From an uncultured Paracoccaceae bacterium (lineage in GTDB: Bacteria > Pseudomonadota > Alphaproteobacteria > Rhodobacterales > Rhodobacteraceae): a DNA stretch of 62,967 nt. The position numbers and the translations under genes were made by a program. The notes beneath the pieces were generated by a model. It was not told the origin of the DNA and searched no databases. It saw only the letters and a list, made by a program, of their open reading frames with translations. The stretch covers positions 1 to 62,967 of the forward strand of contig CALFSV010000043.1 of the NCBI GenBank assembly GCA_937916485.1, written 5' to 3'. Positions 1 to 8,601 of this stretch are shown here, piece by piece; position 1 is the stretch's first letter; each line of letters begins with the position of its first letter.

Positions 1-29
1 TGCAAGCCCGCACCCACTGGGTGATCCAT
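1..29 (-). CDS. IS1380-like transposase, first codons only (cut by window edge)
   Basis: The ATG at 29-27 opens a frame reading MDHPVGAGL before the window ends. The copy at 62406 starts MDHPEGASL, at nearly the same distance from the element tip (about 95 bases). Nothing more can be said about whether this copy is intact. Confidence 0.55.
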
Positions 30-124
30 AAAACCCGTCCCTCGCAGCCATCAACGCCATGATTTATATTGGAATAACACGGTCACGACAGCGAAATTAG
101 CGAATTACTTGGGGAATGTGGGAT
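1..124 (-). mobile_element. IS1380-like element, partial (transposase-start end only)
   Basis: Read on the minus strand, this stretch aligns along its whole length, with one single-base gap, to the start of the element at 62310-62967. Both share the terminal bases TCCCA, then ATTCCCCAAGTAA, an ATCATGG block, and the start codon followed by GATCACCCA. The two copies are clearly diverged, so they are different members of one family. The tip lies near position 123-124. The element runs off the left edge, so its other end and target duplication cannot be seen. Assignment to IS1380 rests on the better-preserved copy at the right edge. Confidence 0.75.
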
Positions 125-628
125 TCAATGCGCCCCTATGCTGTTCTGGCTAGCAGAGGCCCTGAACGCACAGCCAACAAAACTGGACGAGGCTGCTAAG
201 GTAGTTGTCGCCAAAACAGTCAAAGGCGCATCTCAATGCGCTGCCCTTCGAAGTGTGTTCCCTTGGGAGTCAGTCGAAGGGTTGCTGGCTGATTGGCCAT
301 ACAGTTTCATATCTCGCCAAAGAAGCCGATTGGCTGCGATATCAGGATAGGGGCGGGTCCGTTCTTAGCAAGGTCGCGGTCAGGGACCGGCGCAGGTACC
401 AAAACTGCCGCATCCACAAATCAGGGAGTTTGGCACTGGGGAGGGGTAGCTCAATATCCCGTAGGGTTACTTCGGGACCGGCGACTTGACCGTTCCGACC
501 ATAAACGGTCCCAAAAAGAAGCGGCTTCATTGCACCCCACCCAAAACCAAATGGCGGTCAGAATGGGGGACAGAATCAGCCACTTAACAGATAACATATT
601 AAATTTATTCAATAAATTCAGGATAAGT
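125..628. other. About 500 bp without a recognisable gene, between the IS end and tRNA-Arg
   Basis: Short open frames exist on both strands (for example 138-350 plus and 342-530 minus), but none has a product I recognise or a convincing ribosome-binding site. The stretch next to the tRNA, about 580-625, is strikingly AT-rich compared with the window. The region lies beyond the 3' end of a tRNA gene, a common insertion site for islands, and next to an IS end, so it may be decayed accessory DNA. That origin is inference. Confidence 0.4.
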
Positions 629-631
629 GGC
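579..631. repeat. Nested inverted repeat overlapping the tRNA-Arg 3' end
   Basis: The outer arms GCCACTTA (579-586) and TAAGTGGC (624-631) are perfect inverted copies. Between them sits a second perfect palindrome, AATTTATT-C-AATAAATT (602-618). The right outer arm includes the last bases of the tRNA-Arg gene. It could be a tRNA-linked attachment site, a transcript-end structure, or chance in AT-rich DNA. No integrase gene is visible nearby. Confidence 0.5.
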
Positions 632-706
632 GGACTGGGGAGGATTCGAACCCCCGACCCTCTGATTCGTAGTCAGATACTCTATCCAACTGAGCTACCA
701 GTCCGC
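629..706 (-). tRNA. tRNA-Arg (anticodon ACG)
   Basis: The minus strand folds as a full cloverleaf. The 7-bp acceptor stem is GCGGACT/AGTCCGC, the D arm contains AGCTCAGTTGG, the anticodon stem is TCTGA/TCAGA around loop CTACGAA, and the T arm contains GGTTCGAATCC. The anticodon is ACG, read as inosine after deamination, so it serves CGU/CGC/CGA arginine codons. The base after the acceptor stem is C followed by AC, so a complete CCA does not appear to be encoded. The 3' end faces the IS-side flank. Confidence 0.95.
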
Positions 707-767
707 GAAGTGTGGCGGATGTAGCCTTGCTGTTCGGGCATTGCAAGGAGGAAATCACCTTTGGCGA

Positions 768-2180
768 TTATTCGGCCGCAGCCCCGAGTGCGAGGTTGGC
801 TTTGGGCAGGCAGATCGAGAACTGGGTGCCCTCTGGGCCGGTCTGACGCAGCTCAAGCGTGCCGCCGTGACCGCGCACAAGCTCGGCCGCGATCACAAGA
901 CCCAGGCCTGATCCGCCCTTGCTGGTGCCCCCCTGGAACGGCTGGAACAGATGGGCGCGCGCCTTGGCTGGCAGGCCTGGACCGGTGTCGGTTATGTGAA
1001 GCCACCAGGCCTCTTCATCTTCACTTGCCCGCAGGCAGATTTCGCCGGGTTTGCCACTGGCCATGATGGCCTGGCGGGCATTACGCACGAGGTTGAAGAT
1101 AACGCGGTATAGTTGCTCGCCGTCGGCTCTGAAGGTCTGGCCTGTCGGGATGTCCTCCGAGAACGAGATGTCATAGTCGCCCGCGGCCAGTCGTTCGCTG
1201 TCGATAACGTCTTCGACGATCCCGGCGATCTGCACCCTTGCGAGGGATGGCGGCGGCTCTTCCGCTCGCCCAAACGCAAGGGTGGATTCGCACAGGTTTA
1301 CTGCGCGTGTGATGGAGCCGACCAGCTTGGGCGCCATCCGCCGGACCAGCGGGTCTTCTGACCCTTCGATCCGGTCGACGAACAGCTGGGCCGAGGTCAG
1401 GATATTGCGCAGGTCGTGGCTGACCTTGGCCACCGCCCCGCCCAAAAGCGCCAAGCGTTCTTTCTGCTTAAGGGCGCCGGTTAGCTGGGTCTGAAGGCTC
1501 TGCAAGGCCTGCTCGGCCTCCAGGAGTTCGGTCACACGGGCAGAAGGCGTGATGATCCGACGCGCATCCTCTGGCGCTTCTGCATAGCTTTGCATGTGGC
1601 CAACCACGCCTTTGATCGGCCGGACCAGCAGCACCCGGACAGCGAGGAACAAAAGCCCCGCCGTAAAGACCGAGATGACAGCTGACAGGGCAAGGATCCG
1701 CAGGCCGTAGTCGATCATCGCCGCCCGCAGCGGCCCGGTCTCAAGCGTCACCTCGATCAGCAGTCCGCCGGACTGAACCGGGTTGCCGATGACACGGATA
1801 ATCCGGTTTTCGGGACGCCAGAGCACCGCCATCGCGTCGGCGACCAGCGTCATGCCTGACGCCTCTCGCAAATCATAGGTGGCCGCGATCGGTGCCGGGA
1901 TCGGCGATGACAGCGCCAGCTGCCGAACCTCGTCCCGCCGCAGGACAACGTTGAACACGCCGGCGTTCTTCAGCAACTCCCGCTCAAGATCGGCGTCCAG
2001 CATGTCGTCAGCCAGAAGTGCCAGTGAGGCGATCTGCCCGCGTTCAAGCCGGACGTTCAGATAGTCTTCCCGGAACCGGGCAATCGAGGGTACAAAGATC
2101 AGGATTTCGGCCAGCATGACAAAGACCGTCGTCAGGATCAGAAACCGTCCTGAGAGGGAGTTGAGCATACCGGGTCGCAT
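768..2180 (-). CDS. Membrane sensor histidine kinase
   Basis: This 470-residue protein has a first membrane helix at about 13-32, a periplasmic sensor region to about 155, a second helix at about 161-186 and a HAMP linker. The phosphoacceptor box is AKVSHDLRN with His255, followed by an ATPase domain with N box (NLVRNARQ) and G boxes (DTGPGLP, GLGLV). It should autophosphorylate on His255 and pass the phosphate to a response regulator. No regulator is encoded beside it, so it is an orphan kinase here. It lies 19 bp downstream of the FAD oxidoreductase gene on the same strand, so it is probably the third gene of that operon. The signal sensed is unknown. Confidence 0.9.
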   Translation of the reverse strand: MRPGMLNSLSGRFLILTTVFVMLAEILIFVPSIARFREDYLNVRLERGQIASLALLADDMLDADLERELLKNAGVFNVVLRRDEVRQLALSSPIPAPIAATYDLREASGMTLVADAMAVLWRPENRIIRVIGNPVQSGGLLIEVTLETGPLRAAMIDYGLRILALSAVISVFTAGLLFLAVRVLLVRPIKGVVGHMQSYAEAPEDARRIITPSARVTELLEAEQALQSLQTQLTGALKQKERLALLGGAVAKVSHDLRNILTSAQLFVDRIEGSEDPLVRRMAPKLVGSITRAVNLCESTLAFGRAEEPPPSLARVQIAGIVEDVIDSERLAAGDYDISFSEDIPTGQTFRADGEQLYRVIFNLVRNARQAIMASGKPGEICLRASEDEEAWWLHITDTGPGLPAKARAHLFQPFQGGTSKGGSGLGLVIAAELVRGHGGTLELRQTGPEGTQFSICLPKANLALGAAAE

Positions 2181-2199
2181 TTCACGTCCTGTCTTTGGG

Positions 2200-3621
2200 T
2201 CAGGGCACGAACCGCTGCACGGTGCGCACCACCCGTTTCACCAAGGGGCTGTCAAACAGCCTTGGGCTAAAATAGGCACCCGCGGCGCGTTTGTTAATCT
2301 CACCCAGTGTTGGATAAGGAAGAACCGTATTCGCAATGGCCGTCATCTTGAGCCTGTTGGCAATGGCCATCGCCCAAGTCCCGATCAACTCGCCCGCCTG
2401 CGGCCCCACGATGCTGGCCCCGACGGGGCGCCCCTTGACCACCATGACCTTGACGAGTCCGGTTGTCTTGCCTTCTGCAAGGGCTCGGTCGTTATGGTGG
2501 AATTCCGCCCGCACGACCTCTACCGAGGCACCGAACTTCTTGCGGGCCTCTGCCTCGGTCAGCCCGACGTGGGCAAGTTCGGGGTCGGTGTAGGTGGCCC
2601 ATGGTATGTGGTCCGTTCTGGCCTTGGCCGGCAGGCCAAACATCATCGACCGGATGATGACCCCCGCATGATAGCCTGCCACATGGGTGAATTGCAGCCC
2701 ACCAGCCGCATCACCCACCGCATAGACCGCCCGGTTGGTGGTTGAGCGCAGATCAGGGCCAACGCGGACGCCCTTGCGGTCATAGGCCACGCCACCGGTC
2801 TCAAGGTCCAGATTATCGACATTCACCTTGCGTCCGACTGCCATAAGCAGATGCGATCCAGTGATGTCGCCTTGGCTGGTATGGACGGTCACCGGACCGT
2901 TCTTGGTGCCCGAGACCCTTTCTGCCTGTGCCCCCTCGATGATCTCCACCCCCTCGCCCCTCAGCCGCTCCAACACGATGGCGGCCAGTTCGGGGTCGTC
3001 CTTGCCCAGCGCCTTGGCCCCTTCGATCACTGTCACTTTGCAGCCCAGCCGCAGGTGGGCTTGCGCCATTTCCATGCCGATGGGGCCACCGCCGACGATG
3101 ATCAGGTGGTCGGGCCGGTCACGAAGGTCAAAGATGGTTTCGTTGGTGTGCACCGTCACCTCGTCCAACCCCGGAATGGGCGGCACGAAGGGTCCCGAGC
3201 CTGTGGCGATGACGATCCGTCGCGCCTTGATCGTGGTATCCCCCGACTGCACTTCAGTTTTTGAGATGAACCGGGCCATGTCCCGCAGGACCGTGATCCC
3301 GAACCCCTCGAACCGCTCCTGGCTATCGACCGGGGCGATGGCGTCGATGACATGCTGCACGTGGTCCTTGGCAGCACCGAAGTCGATCTTGGGCGTTACG
3401 TCGGCCACCCCGAAGTCGGCACCATGTCCCACGGCATAGGCCTGCTTGCCTGCCGCGATCAGTGCTTTGGACGGAACGCAGCCATAGTTCAGGCAATCGC
3501 CGCCCATCTTGTGCCCTTCGATCAGGACCACCCGTGCGCCCATCTGGACGGCACCTGCCGCCACTGACAACCCGCCAGAGCCTGCGCCGATGATGCAAAT
3601 GTCGGTTTCGATCCGGGGCAT
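2200..3621 (-). CDS. FAD-dependent pyridine nucleotide-disulfide oxidoreductase (dihydrolipoamide dehydrogenase/MerA-like)
   Basis: The protein has 473 residues, the usual size for this flavoenzyme family. An FAD-binding GAGSGG motif is at 12-17 and the redox-active pair Cys43/Cys48 sits in GGDCLNYGC. A second Rossmann motif (VGGGPIGMEMA) binds NAD(P)H, and a GDAAGG FAD motif and C-terminal dimer domain follow. In true lipoamide dehydrogenases the C-terminal active site reads HPTxxE. Here it is YPTLGE (Tyr436, Glu441), so the catalytic histidine is replaced and the substrate is probably not dihydrolipoamide. It also lacks the MerA vicinal C-terminal cysteines. Its start is 2 bp from the upstream TVP38 gene's stop. 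The two families are also known as fusions in other bacteria. Confidence 0.85.
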   Translation of the reverse strand: MPRIETDICIIGAGSGGLSVAAGAVQMGARVVLIEGHKMGGDCLNYGCVPSKALIAAGKQAYAVGHGADFGVADVTPKIDFGAAKDHVQHVIDAIAPVDSQERFEGFGITVLRDMARFISKTEVQSGDTTIKARRIVIATGSGPFVPPIPGLDEVTVHTNETIFDLRDRPDHLIIVGGGPIGMEMAQAHLRLGCKVTVIEGAKALGKDDPELAAIVLERLRGEGVEIIEGAQAERVSGTKNGPVTVHTSQGDITGSHLLMAVGRKVNVDNLDLETGGVAYDRKGVRVGPDLRSTTNRAVYAVGDAAGGLQFTHVAGYHAGVIIRSMMFGLPAKARTDHIPWATYTDPELAHVGLTEAEARKKFGASVEVVRAEFHHNDRALAEGKTTGLVKVMVVKGRPVGASIVGPQAGELIGTWAMAIANRLKMTAIANTVLPYPTLGEINKRAAGAYFSPRLFDSPLVKRVVRTVQRFVP

Positions 3622-3623
3622 GG

Positions 3624-4379
3624 CTAAGTCACTTTCCTGCCGCGTAGGGCCTTGATGAGGATGGGAAGGGCCGCCAAAAGCGAAAGCCCGAGGATCGGCA
3701 GCAAGATCGGCGGTGTGAAGATGATGCCCAGATCAGGGGTTTCCCCCCGGGCAAAGACCTCGCCAAGCCCCGCCCCGACCGAGGTATAGACAAGCGCCCC
3801 TGGAATTATCCCAAAGAAGGTGGAGATTGCAAAGCGCGACAGGGGCACTCCCACCAGCGCCGGAACCAGGTTGGCGACAAAGAACGGAACCGCCGGGACC
3901 AGCCGGATCAGGAACAGCATGGACCACTGGTTTTCGTCGATCCCATCCTTGATGCGTTTGACGCTGCCCTCCGACGCCTCCATCCGGGCGGCAAGCCGCT
4001 CACCCAGGCCCCAGCGGGCCGCAAGGAAAATGCAGATCGCCCCCAGCGTGGCCCCGGTCACGTTGAACAGGACGCCGGGGAAGGTGGCAAACAGGAACCC
4101 ACCCGTCAGCGTCGCGATCGTGGCACCGGGCAGCGAAAAGGCAACGATGGTGACATATGCCAGTATAAAGACGGCCACTGTCAGAAGGTAATTGGCATCG
4201 CGAAAGGCCAGTAGCGTCTCGCGTTGCTCCCGCAGGGTTTCGAACGTCAGGACATCGCGCAACAGGAACGCCCCGATCAGCGCAACCACCAGAATCGCAA
4301 TCAGGGGAAGACGCCGAAGCATGGGATTGGGCGGGGCGTCGGTCATCTGGTCTGTCATCCTGTCCTCGGGTCTGGTCAT
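3624..4379 (-). CDS. TVP38/TMEM64 family (SNARE-associated Golgi/DedA-like) membrane protein
   Basis: The protein has 251 residues and several hydrophobic segments, including about 25-45 and 70-125, plus re-entrant-type stretches around FLIRLVPAVPFF and GIIPGALVYTSVGAGLG. The VPA.PF motif followed by a small-residue-rich loop is the core of the SNARE-associated domain. Family members are inner-membrane proteins linked to lipid or ion handling, and the exact substrate is unknown. It is the first gene of the leftward group with the FAD oxidoreductase (2-bp gap) and the kinase. The start could be a downstream Met (MTDQMTD, residue 8). Confidence 0.85.
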   Translation of the reverse strand: MTRPEDRMTDQMTDAPPNPMLRRLPLIAILVVALIGAFLLRDVLTFETLREQRETLLAFRDANYLLTVAVFILAYVTIVAFSLPGATIATLTGGFLFATFPGVLFNVTGATLGAICIFLAARWGLGERLAARMEASEGSVKRIKDGIDENQWSMLFLIRLVPAVPFFVANLVPALVGVPLSRFAISTFFGIIPGALVYTSVGAGLGEVFARGETPDLGIIFTPPILLPILGLSLLAALPILIKALRGRKVT

Positions 4380-4537
4380 TGTTCCTGTTGTCTAGATGAC
4401 CCTCCGCGCCCAAAGACGACAGGGCCATCACGGCGGCTTGATGCATTTGGGCCAATGTTGCAGCGCTTTGGGCATGGCTGTAACAAAATCGGATCGGGCC
4501 TAGGCGGAAATGTTGCAATAAACCGGGCTGCGCCGCG

Positions 4538-4566
4538 TTGACAGCCTGTCGTGGCACCTCTAAAGG
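4538..4566 (+). promoter_or_regulatory. Sigma-70-type promoter for rpmH
   Basis: A perfect -35 box TTGACA (4538-4543) is followed by a 17-base spacer and TAAAGG (4561-4566) as a weak -10. It lies about 75 bp upstream of the rpmH start, in the 262-bp gap between the leftward TVP38 gene and rpmH. Apart from this promoter the gap shows nothing I can assign. Confidence 0.55.
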
Positions 4567-4641
4567 ACGGGCTTCGAATGATATCGGGCTGCGAATCCGC
4601 ATGAGCGTCGCCGCATTGCCCCAACGGACGGAGAGAGAGCG

Positions 4642-4776
4642 ATGAAACGCACGTTCCAACCCTCGAACCGGGTGCGCAAGGCGCGTCACGGCTTTCGTGC
4701 ACGGATGGCCACAAAGGCCGGCCGCAAGATCCTGAACGCGCGTCGCGCACAGGGCCGTAGCAAGCTGAGCGCCTAA
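4642..4776 (+). CDS. rpmH: 50S ribosomal protein L34
   Basis: This is a 44-residue basic protein starting [19 protein letters not shown] and ending RSKLSA, unmistakable as L34. A GAGAGAGAG purine run just upstream serves as the ribosome-binding site. It binds 23S rRNA in the large subunit. It is followed 24 bp later by rnpA, the arrangement found in most bacteria. Confidence 0.98.
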   Translation: MKRTFQPSNRVRKARHGFRARMATKAGRKILNARRAQGRSKLSA

Positions 4777-4800
4777 GGGCGCTCGCAACAGTTTGTTCCG

Positions 4801-5214
4801 ATGACACCGCCGGTGGCTCCCGTGATCTGCAATTCTAGCAGCAAAACGGAAAGCCCCCAGGCGGTTTTTTCGCGACCTGAGATTATGCGGAAGCGGGCGG
4901 ATTTTCTGCGCGCCTCGCGGGCACTTCGTCAGGCCGCCCCCGGTTTTCACCTACAGGCACGCAAGCGTGCCCCCGATGAACCGTTCGAGGGGATTCGGGT
5001 CGGCTACACTTGCTCCAAAAAAGTTGGCAACGCTGTCGCCCGGAACCGGGCCAAGCGACGCCTGCGCGAGATCGCCCGCCTTTGCCTTCCCCAATACGGT
5101 CAGGATGGCTGGGACTACGTTCTGGTTGGCAAGGTCGACGCAACGGCCGCCCGGCCGTTCAACGACCTGCAATCCGATCTGATCACAGCCCTTGCAAGGG
5201 TGCATCAGAAATGA
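4801..5214 (+). CDS. rnpA: Ribonuclease P protein component
   Basis: The protein has 137 residues. The RNR signature region reads [16 protein letters not shown], preceded by GYTCSKK, which is the RNA-binding core of the C5 protein. The protein assists the RNase P RNA in trimming tRNA 5' ends. The N-terminal stretch before MRKRADF (ATG at 4885) is poorly conserved, so translation could start there, but long N-termini are usual in Rhodobacterales. The stop overlaps the yidD start as ATGA. Confidence 0.95.
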   Translation: MTPPVAPVICNSSSKTESPQAVFSRPEIMRKRADFLRASRALRQAAPGFHLQARKRAPDEPFEGIRVGYTCSKKVGNAVARNRAKRRLREIARLCLPQYGQDGWDYVLVGKVDATAARPFNDLQSDLITALARVHQK

Positions 5215-5432
5215 CCCCCCTCGCGTATATCCTCGCCCTGCCGGTCAAGGCCTATCGGATCGTGTTTTCCCCCTGGGTCGGACACGGCTGCCGGTATACT
5301 CCGACATGTTCAGTCTACGCCCTTGAGGCACTGGAAAAGCATGGCGGGATCAAGGGCGGCTGGCTCGCCCTGCGGCGGATCGGCCGATGCCATCCCCTTG
5401 GCGGGTCCGGCATCGACAACGTGCCCGATTAG
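5211..5432 (+). CDS. yidD: Membrane protein insertion efficiency factor YidD
   Basis: The protein has 73 residues and reads [31 protein letters not shown], then [24 protein letters not shown]. The three cysteines and the HPLGGSG element are the YidD hallmarks. It is a small, membrane-associated protein thought to help YidC insert proteins. Its 4-base overlap with rnpA implies translational coupling. yidC itself lies 3.4 kb downstream, separated by a lipoprotein gene, ttcA and the EAL gene. Confidence 0.96.
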   Translation: MTPLAYILALPVKAYRIVFSPWVGHGCRYTPTCSVYALEALEKHGGIKGGWLALRRIGRCHPLGGSGIDNVPD

Positions 5433-5455
5433 GTCAGCGCTACAGGACGCCTGAT

Positions 5456-5992
5456 CTAAAGCTTCTCGAACGTGATGCTCACGTCACCGATATCAAAGCC
5501 ATATCGCTGGATATAGGCCCGGTTGAACAAGCGATCCTCACTAAGCAACCACATCCAGTCATCGAAGGTCACCCGCATCGTCTCGACGGTTCCATCCGCG
5601 GCAGGGATCGGGAGGTCGATCTCATAGCGCCAGTTAAAGCGGTCTGCATCCTCTTCGCCGGTGGCGACACCGATCACGCCGGGGGCTGTGCCCTGCCAGC
5701 TGTCCGGGCCGGTCTTGATCAGGGTCCAGACCCGCTGCTCGGTCGATCCGTCCTCGTAGACGAAATCCTCGGTCAAAAGCAGGCGTTCGCCATCCCAGTC
5801 CCCATGAATATCAACGACAAAGCTGCGGCGGACCGTCCCCAGAACGTCCTGGAACTGCCCGTAGGCCACCAGGTCACCGTCAAAGAACTCTTCGAGGTTT
5901 AGGGTCTGATCACTCAGGGGGGCATCGTTGAACGAGGGTTTGCCCGTACAGGCGGCGACAAGCGCCAGGGCGGCGACGGCAAGAAAGCGCAT
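5456..5992 (-). CDS. DUF3833 family lipoprotein
   Basis: I start at 5992 because AAGGAG lies just upstream and the product then begins MRFLAVAALALVAACTGKP, a short signal peptide with lipobox LVAAC. That gives 178 residues with lipidation at Cys15. The mature part has the DUF3833 pattern: LEEFFDG, GxF.D..G...R.F.VD..G.WDG..L.L.EDF.Y.DG, RVW, and a C-terminal FDDWM.L...L.NRA.I..FG motif. It is a predicted outer- or inner-membrane lipoprotein of unknown function. It is convergent with yidD and divergent from ttcA. Confidence 0.85.
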   Translation of the reverse strand: MRFLAVAALALVAACTGKPSFNDAPLSDQTLNLEEFFDGDLVAYGQFQDVLGTVRRSFVVDIHGDWDGERLLLTEDFVYEDGSTEQRVWTLIKTGPDSWQGTAPGVIGVATGEEDADRFNWRYEIDLPIPAADGTVETMRVTFDDWMWLLSEDRLFNRAYIQRYGFDIGDVSITFEKL

Positions 5993-6099
5993 GGTGAATT
6001 CTCCTTTGATCTTTCTACGACGGCCAAGGCGCATCGGATGCAACTGGGACCCTTTGTGAACTCTTGCCCGGTGGTCGCAACTCCACTAGAGCCAGAGCC

Positions 6100-6948
6100 A
6101 TGCTTGACGATGCCGACGACATCCACCCGCTTTTTCACGGAGCGCCCAAAACAACCGAATTCCGCAAGTTGCGGAAGCGGATCATGCGCGACGTGCGAGA
6201 AGCGATCGACAACTACGGCATGATCGAAGAAGGGGCCCGCTGGCTGGTCTGCCTGTCCGGCGGCAAGGACAGCTATACCCTATTGGCCGCCCTGTACGAG
6301 CTGCAATGGCGGGGTCTGTTGCCGGTCGATCTTCTGGCCTGCAACCTGGATCAGGGGCAGCCCGGCTTCCCCGCAACCGTGTTGCCCGAGTTCCTGACAA
6401 AGATGGGCGTCCCCCACCGGATCGAGTATCAGGACACCTACTCCATCGTCATGGATAAGATACCGCAGGGCCGGACCTTCTGTTCGTTGTGTTCGCGCCT
6501 GCGTCGGGGCAACCTGTATCGGATCGCCCGCGAAGAAGGCTGCTCAGCCGTGGTGCTGGGCCATCACCGCGACGATATACTCGAGACATTCTTCATGAAC
6601 CTCTTTCACGGTGGGCGGCTTGCAACCATGCCGCCCAAGCTGGTGAACGAGGAAGGTGACCTGTTCCTTTACCGCCCTCTTGCCCATGTCGCTGAGGCGG
6701 ACTGCGAGCGGTTTGCCCGTGCGATGAATTATCCGATCATTCCCTGTGATCTATGCGGCAGCCAGGACGGGTTGCAGCGTCAACAGGTGAAATCCATCCT
6801 CGACGGCTGGGAAAAGAACAGCCCCGGGAGGCGGCAGGTCATGTTCCGGGCCCTGATGAATGCCCGCCCCTCGCACCTTCTGGATCCTGCCCTTTTTGAT
6901 TTTGCAGGTCTGACCCGCAAAAGAACAGAAAGTGAAAATTCGAAATAG
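6100..6948 (+). CDS. ttcA: tRNA 2-thiocytidine(32) synthetase TtcA
   Basis: An adenylating PP-loop SGGKDS occurs near residue 55, with two Cys pairs: CSLC in the middle and CDLC near the C-terminus. The first pair plus a third cysteine hold the [4Fe-4S] cluster used in s2C32 formation. The [20 protein letters not shown] block is diagnostic for TtcA. I prefer the ATG at 6100 ([12 protein letters not shown], 282 residues); an in-frame TTG at 6064 would add 12 residues with no similarity to the family. Confidence 0.95.
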   Translation: MLDDADDIHPLFHGAPKTTEFRKLRKRIMRDVREAIDNYGMIEEGARWLVCLSGGKDSYTLLAALYELQWRGLLPVDLLACNLDQGQPGFPATVLPEFLTKMGVPHRIEYQDTYSIVMDKIPQGRTFCSLCSRLRRGNLYRIAREEGCSAVVLGHHRDDILETFFMNLFHGGRLATMPPKLVNEEGDLFLYRPLAHVAEADCERFARAMNYPIIPCDLCGSQDGLQRQQVKSILDGWEKNSPGRRQVMFRALMNARPSHLLDPALFDFAGLTRKRTESENSK

Positions 6949-7059
6949 TTGAGACTGGCGCATTAACGTCTATCTCAGGAACCACTGCGTAATTTCGGCC
7001 AACTGATCGGCCGATCCTTCATCAAGGCCGATCCTTTCTGACCGAAAGGGATTGGTGGG

Positions 7060-8601
7060 ATGATAGCGAAAGCCTTGTTTGAAAAGTTTCCTCGGCTGCG
7101 GTCACTCTGGCGGACGATGCGCTCCATTCGTGCGCTCTCTTTGGCGATCATTCTCCTGGCCCTGGCCATTTCGTTCGGGAACCACGCGCTGTTGTTCCTG
7201 ATGGGAATGGCCTTTCCTTTTGGCCTTGTCCTCACCTCCAAGCGGCCAAGGCTTTCTCTGTTTCGAGATCGCGATGGCAGCGGGGACATGCCCCGACGGC
7301 AGGATGCCGTGGACGCGCTGGATCAGTTTCTCGAGGCGACCCGGGATGACGGATGGCAGACAGCCGCATTTGTCGTCGAAGTCGACAATTTCAAACGCTT
7401 GGAAGAGCGACATGATCATGCAACGGCCTCCCGCCTCGTGGCCGAAATTGGCAAAAGGATCAGCTCTGTTTTGCGCGACGGCGATGTGACGGCCCGCCTG
7501 GATGGTCCCTCGTTCGCCCTCGCCCTCGCCCCATCCCGTCTCCTAGACCTCGAATCGGCGATCCAGCTTGCAGGTCGGGTGCAGCGCATCGCATCCGAGG
7601 CGATCCCGGCTGGCGAAACCGCCGTGCACTTGTCCGTGTCCATCGGCCTGAGCCTGCCAGACCGGTTAACCGCGCCAGACGGTGAGATGCTGTTGCAGGC
7701 CGCAACCTCTGCACTGATCGAAGCGCAGCGAAGCGGGCCGTCGGCAATAAGAAGTTATTCCGACGCAATGCGTGACCGGATCGCCCTGCGTCACAGCCTG
7801 TCCAAGCAGGTATCCGAAGCATTGTCGGACAAACAGATAAGAGCCTACTTTCAACCGCAACTGTCAGCCAGAACAGGCGCTATCACCGGATTTGAAACGC
7901 TGGCCCGGTGGCATCATCCCGAGCGGGGCCTGATCCCGCCTTCGGAATTCCTTCCTGCACTGGAACAGGCGGGTCTGATGGGCCGACTTGGAGAGCGGAT
8001 GATCATCGAGGCGCTCGAGGCGATCCGGCACTGGGATGCCAATGGCTTTGACATTCCGCGGATCGGCGTAAACTTTTCGTCCGATGAACTGTGCGATCCC
8101 CGGTTGGTCGACCGCATCTGCTGGGAGTTGGATCGATACGACTTAACCCCCGATAGATTGGTCGTCGAAGTCCTCGAAACGGTTGTCGCGAGCAAGACAG
8201 ACGACGTGGTGATCCGCAACCTGGCCGGACTTGCCCGTCTTGGGTGTTGCCTCGATCTGGACGACTTCGGGACAGGCAACGCCTCGATCACGTCTATTCG
8301 CCGGTTCGCGATTGAGCGGATCAAGATCGACCGGTCCTTCGTGACACATATTGATGAAGACCCCGAACAACAGAAAATGGTGGCCGCGATCCTGACCATG
8401 GCGGATCGGCTGGGTCTGGATACCCTGGCCGAAGGGGTCGAGACCCCGGAAGAGCAGCGGATGCTGCTGCAGTTGGGCTGCGGGCATGTACAGGGTTTCG
8501 GGATCGCGCGCCCAATGCCCCTGGCTGAAGCGGATGCCTGGATCAGAAACTACCGGGGCACGACTCAGGGAAGTTCGCTCAAGCAGCTCAAGGCAATTTG
8601 A
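7060..8601 (+). CDS. Cyclic-di-GMP phosphodiesterase, EAL domain with degenerate GGDEF
   Basis: The protein has 513 residues with two hydrophobic helices near residues 26-58, then a GGDEF-type domain and an EAL domain. The cyclase site is degenerate (DGPSF at 148-152 in place of GGDEF), so it should not make c-di-GMP. The EAL domain begins FETLARW with Glu279. It keeps the residues needed for metal binding and hydrolysis: Asn338, Glu370, the Asp pair 401-402 in DDFGTG, Lys422, Glu458 and Gln478. It is therefore predicted to be a membrane-anchored phosphodiesterase. It stands alone between ttcA and yidC on the same strand. Confidence 0.9.
   Translation: MIAKALFEKFPRLRSLWRTMRSIRALSLAIILLALAISFGNHALLFLMGMAFPFGLVLTSKRPRLSLFRDRDGSGDMPRRQDAVDALDQFLEATRDDGWQTAAFVVEVDNFKRLEERHDHATASRLVAEIGKRISSVLRDGDVTARLDGPSFALALAPSRLLDLESAIQLAGRVQRIASEAIPAGETAVHLSVSIGLSLPDRLTAPDGEMLLQAATSALIEAQRSGPSAIRSYSDAMRDRIALRHSLSKQVSEALSDKQIRAYFQPQLSARTGAITGFETLARWHHPERGLIPPSEFLPALEQAGLMGRLGERMIIEALEAIRHWDANGFDIPRIGVNFSSDELCDPRLVDRICWELDRYDLTPDRLVVEVLETVVASKTDDVVIRNLAGLARLGCCLDLDDFGTGNASITSIRRFAIERIKIDRSFVTHIDEDPEQQKMVAAILTMADRLGLDTLAEGVETPEEQRMLLQLGCGHVQGFGIARPMPLAEADAWIRNYRGTTQGSSLKQLKAI

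Noticed and set aside
138..530. Possible integrase or transposase remnant beside tRNA-Arg
   Set aside because: I translated both strands and found no catalytic motif or recognisable domain; the open frames are short and overlapping.
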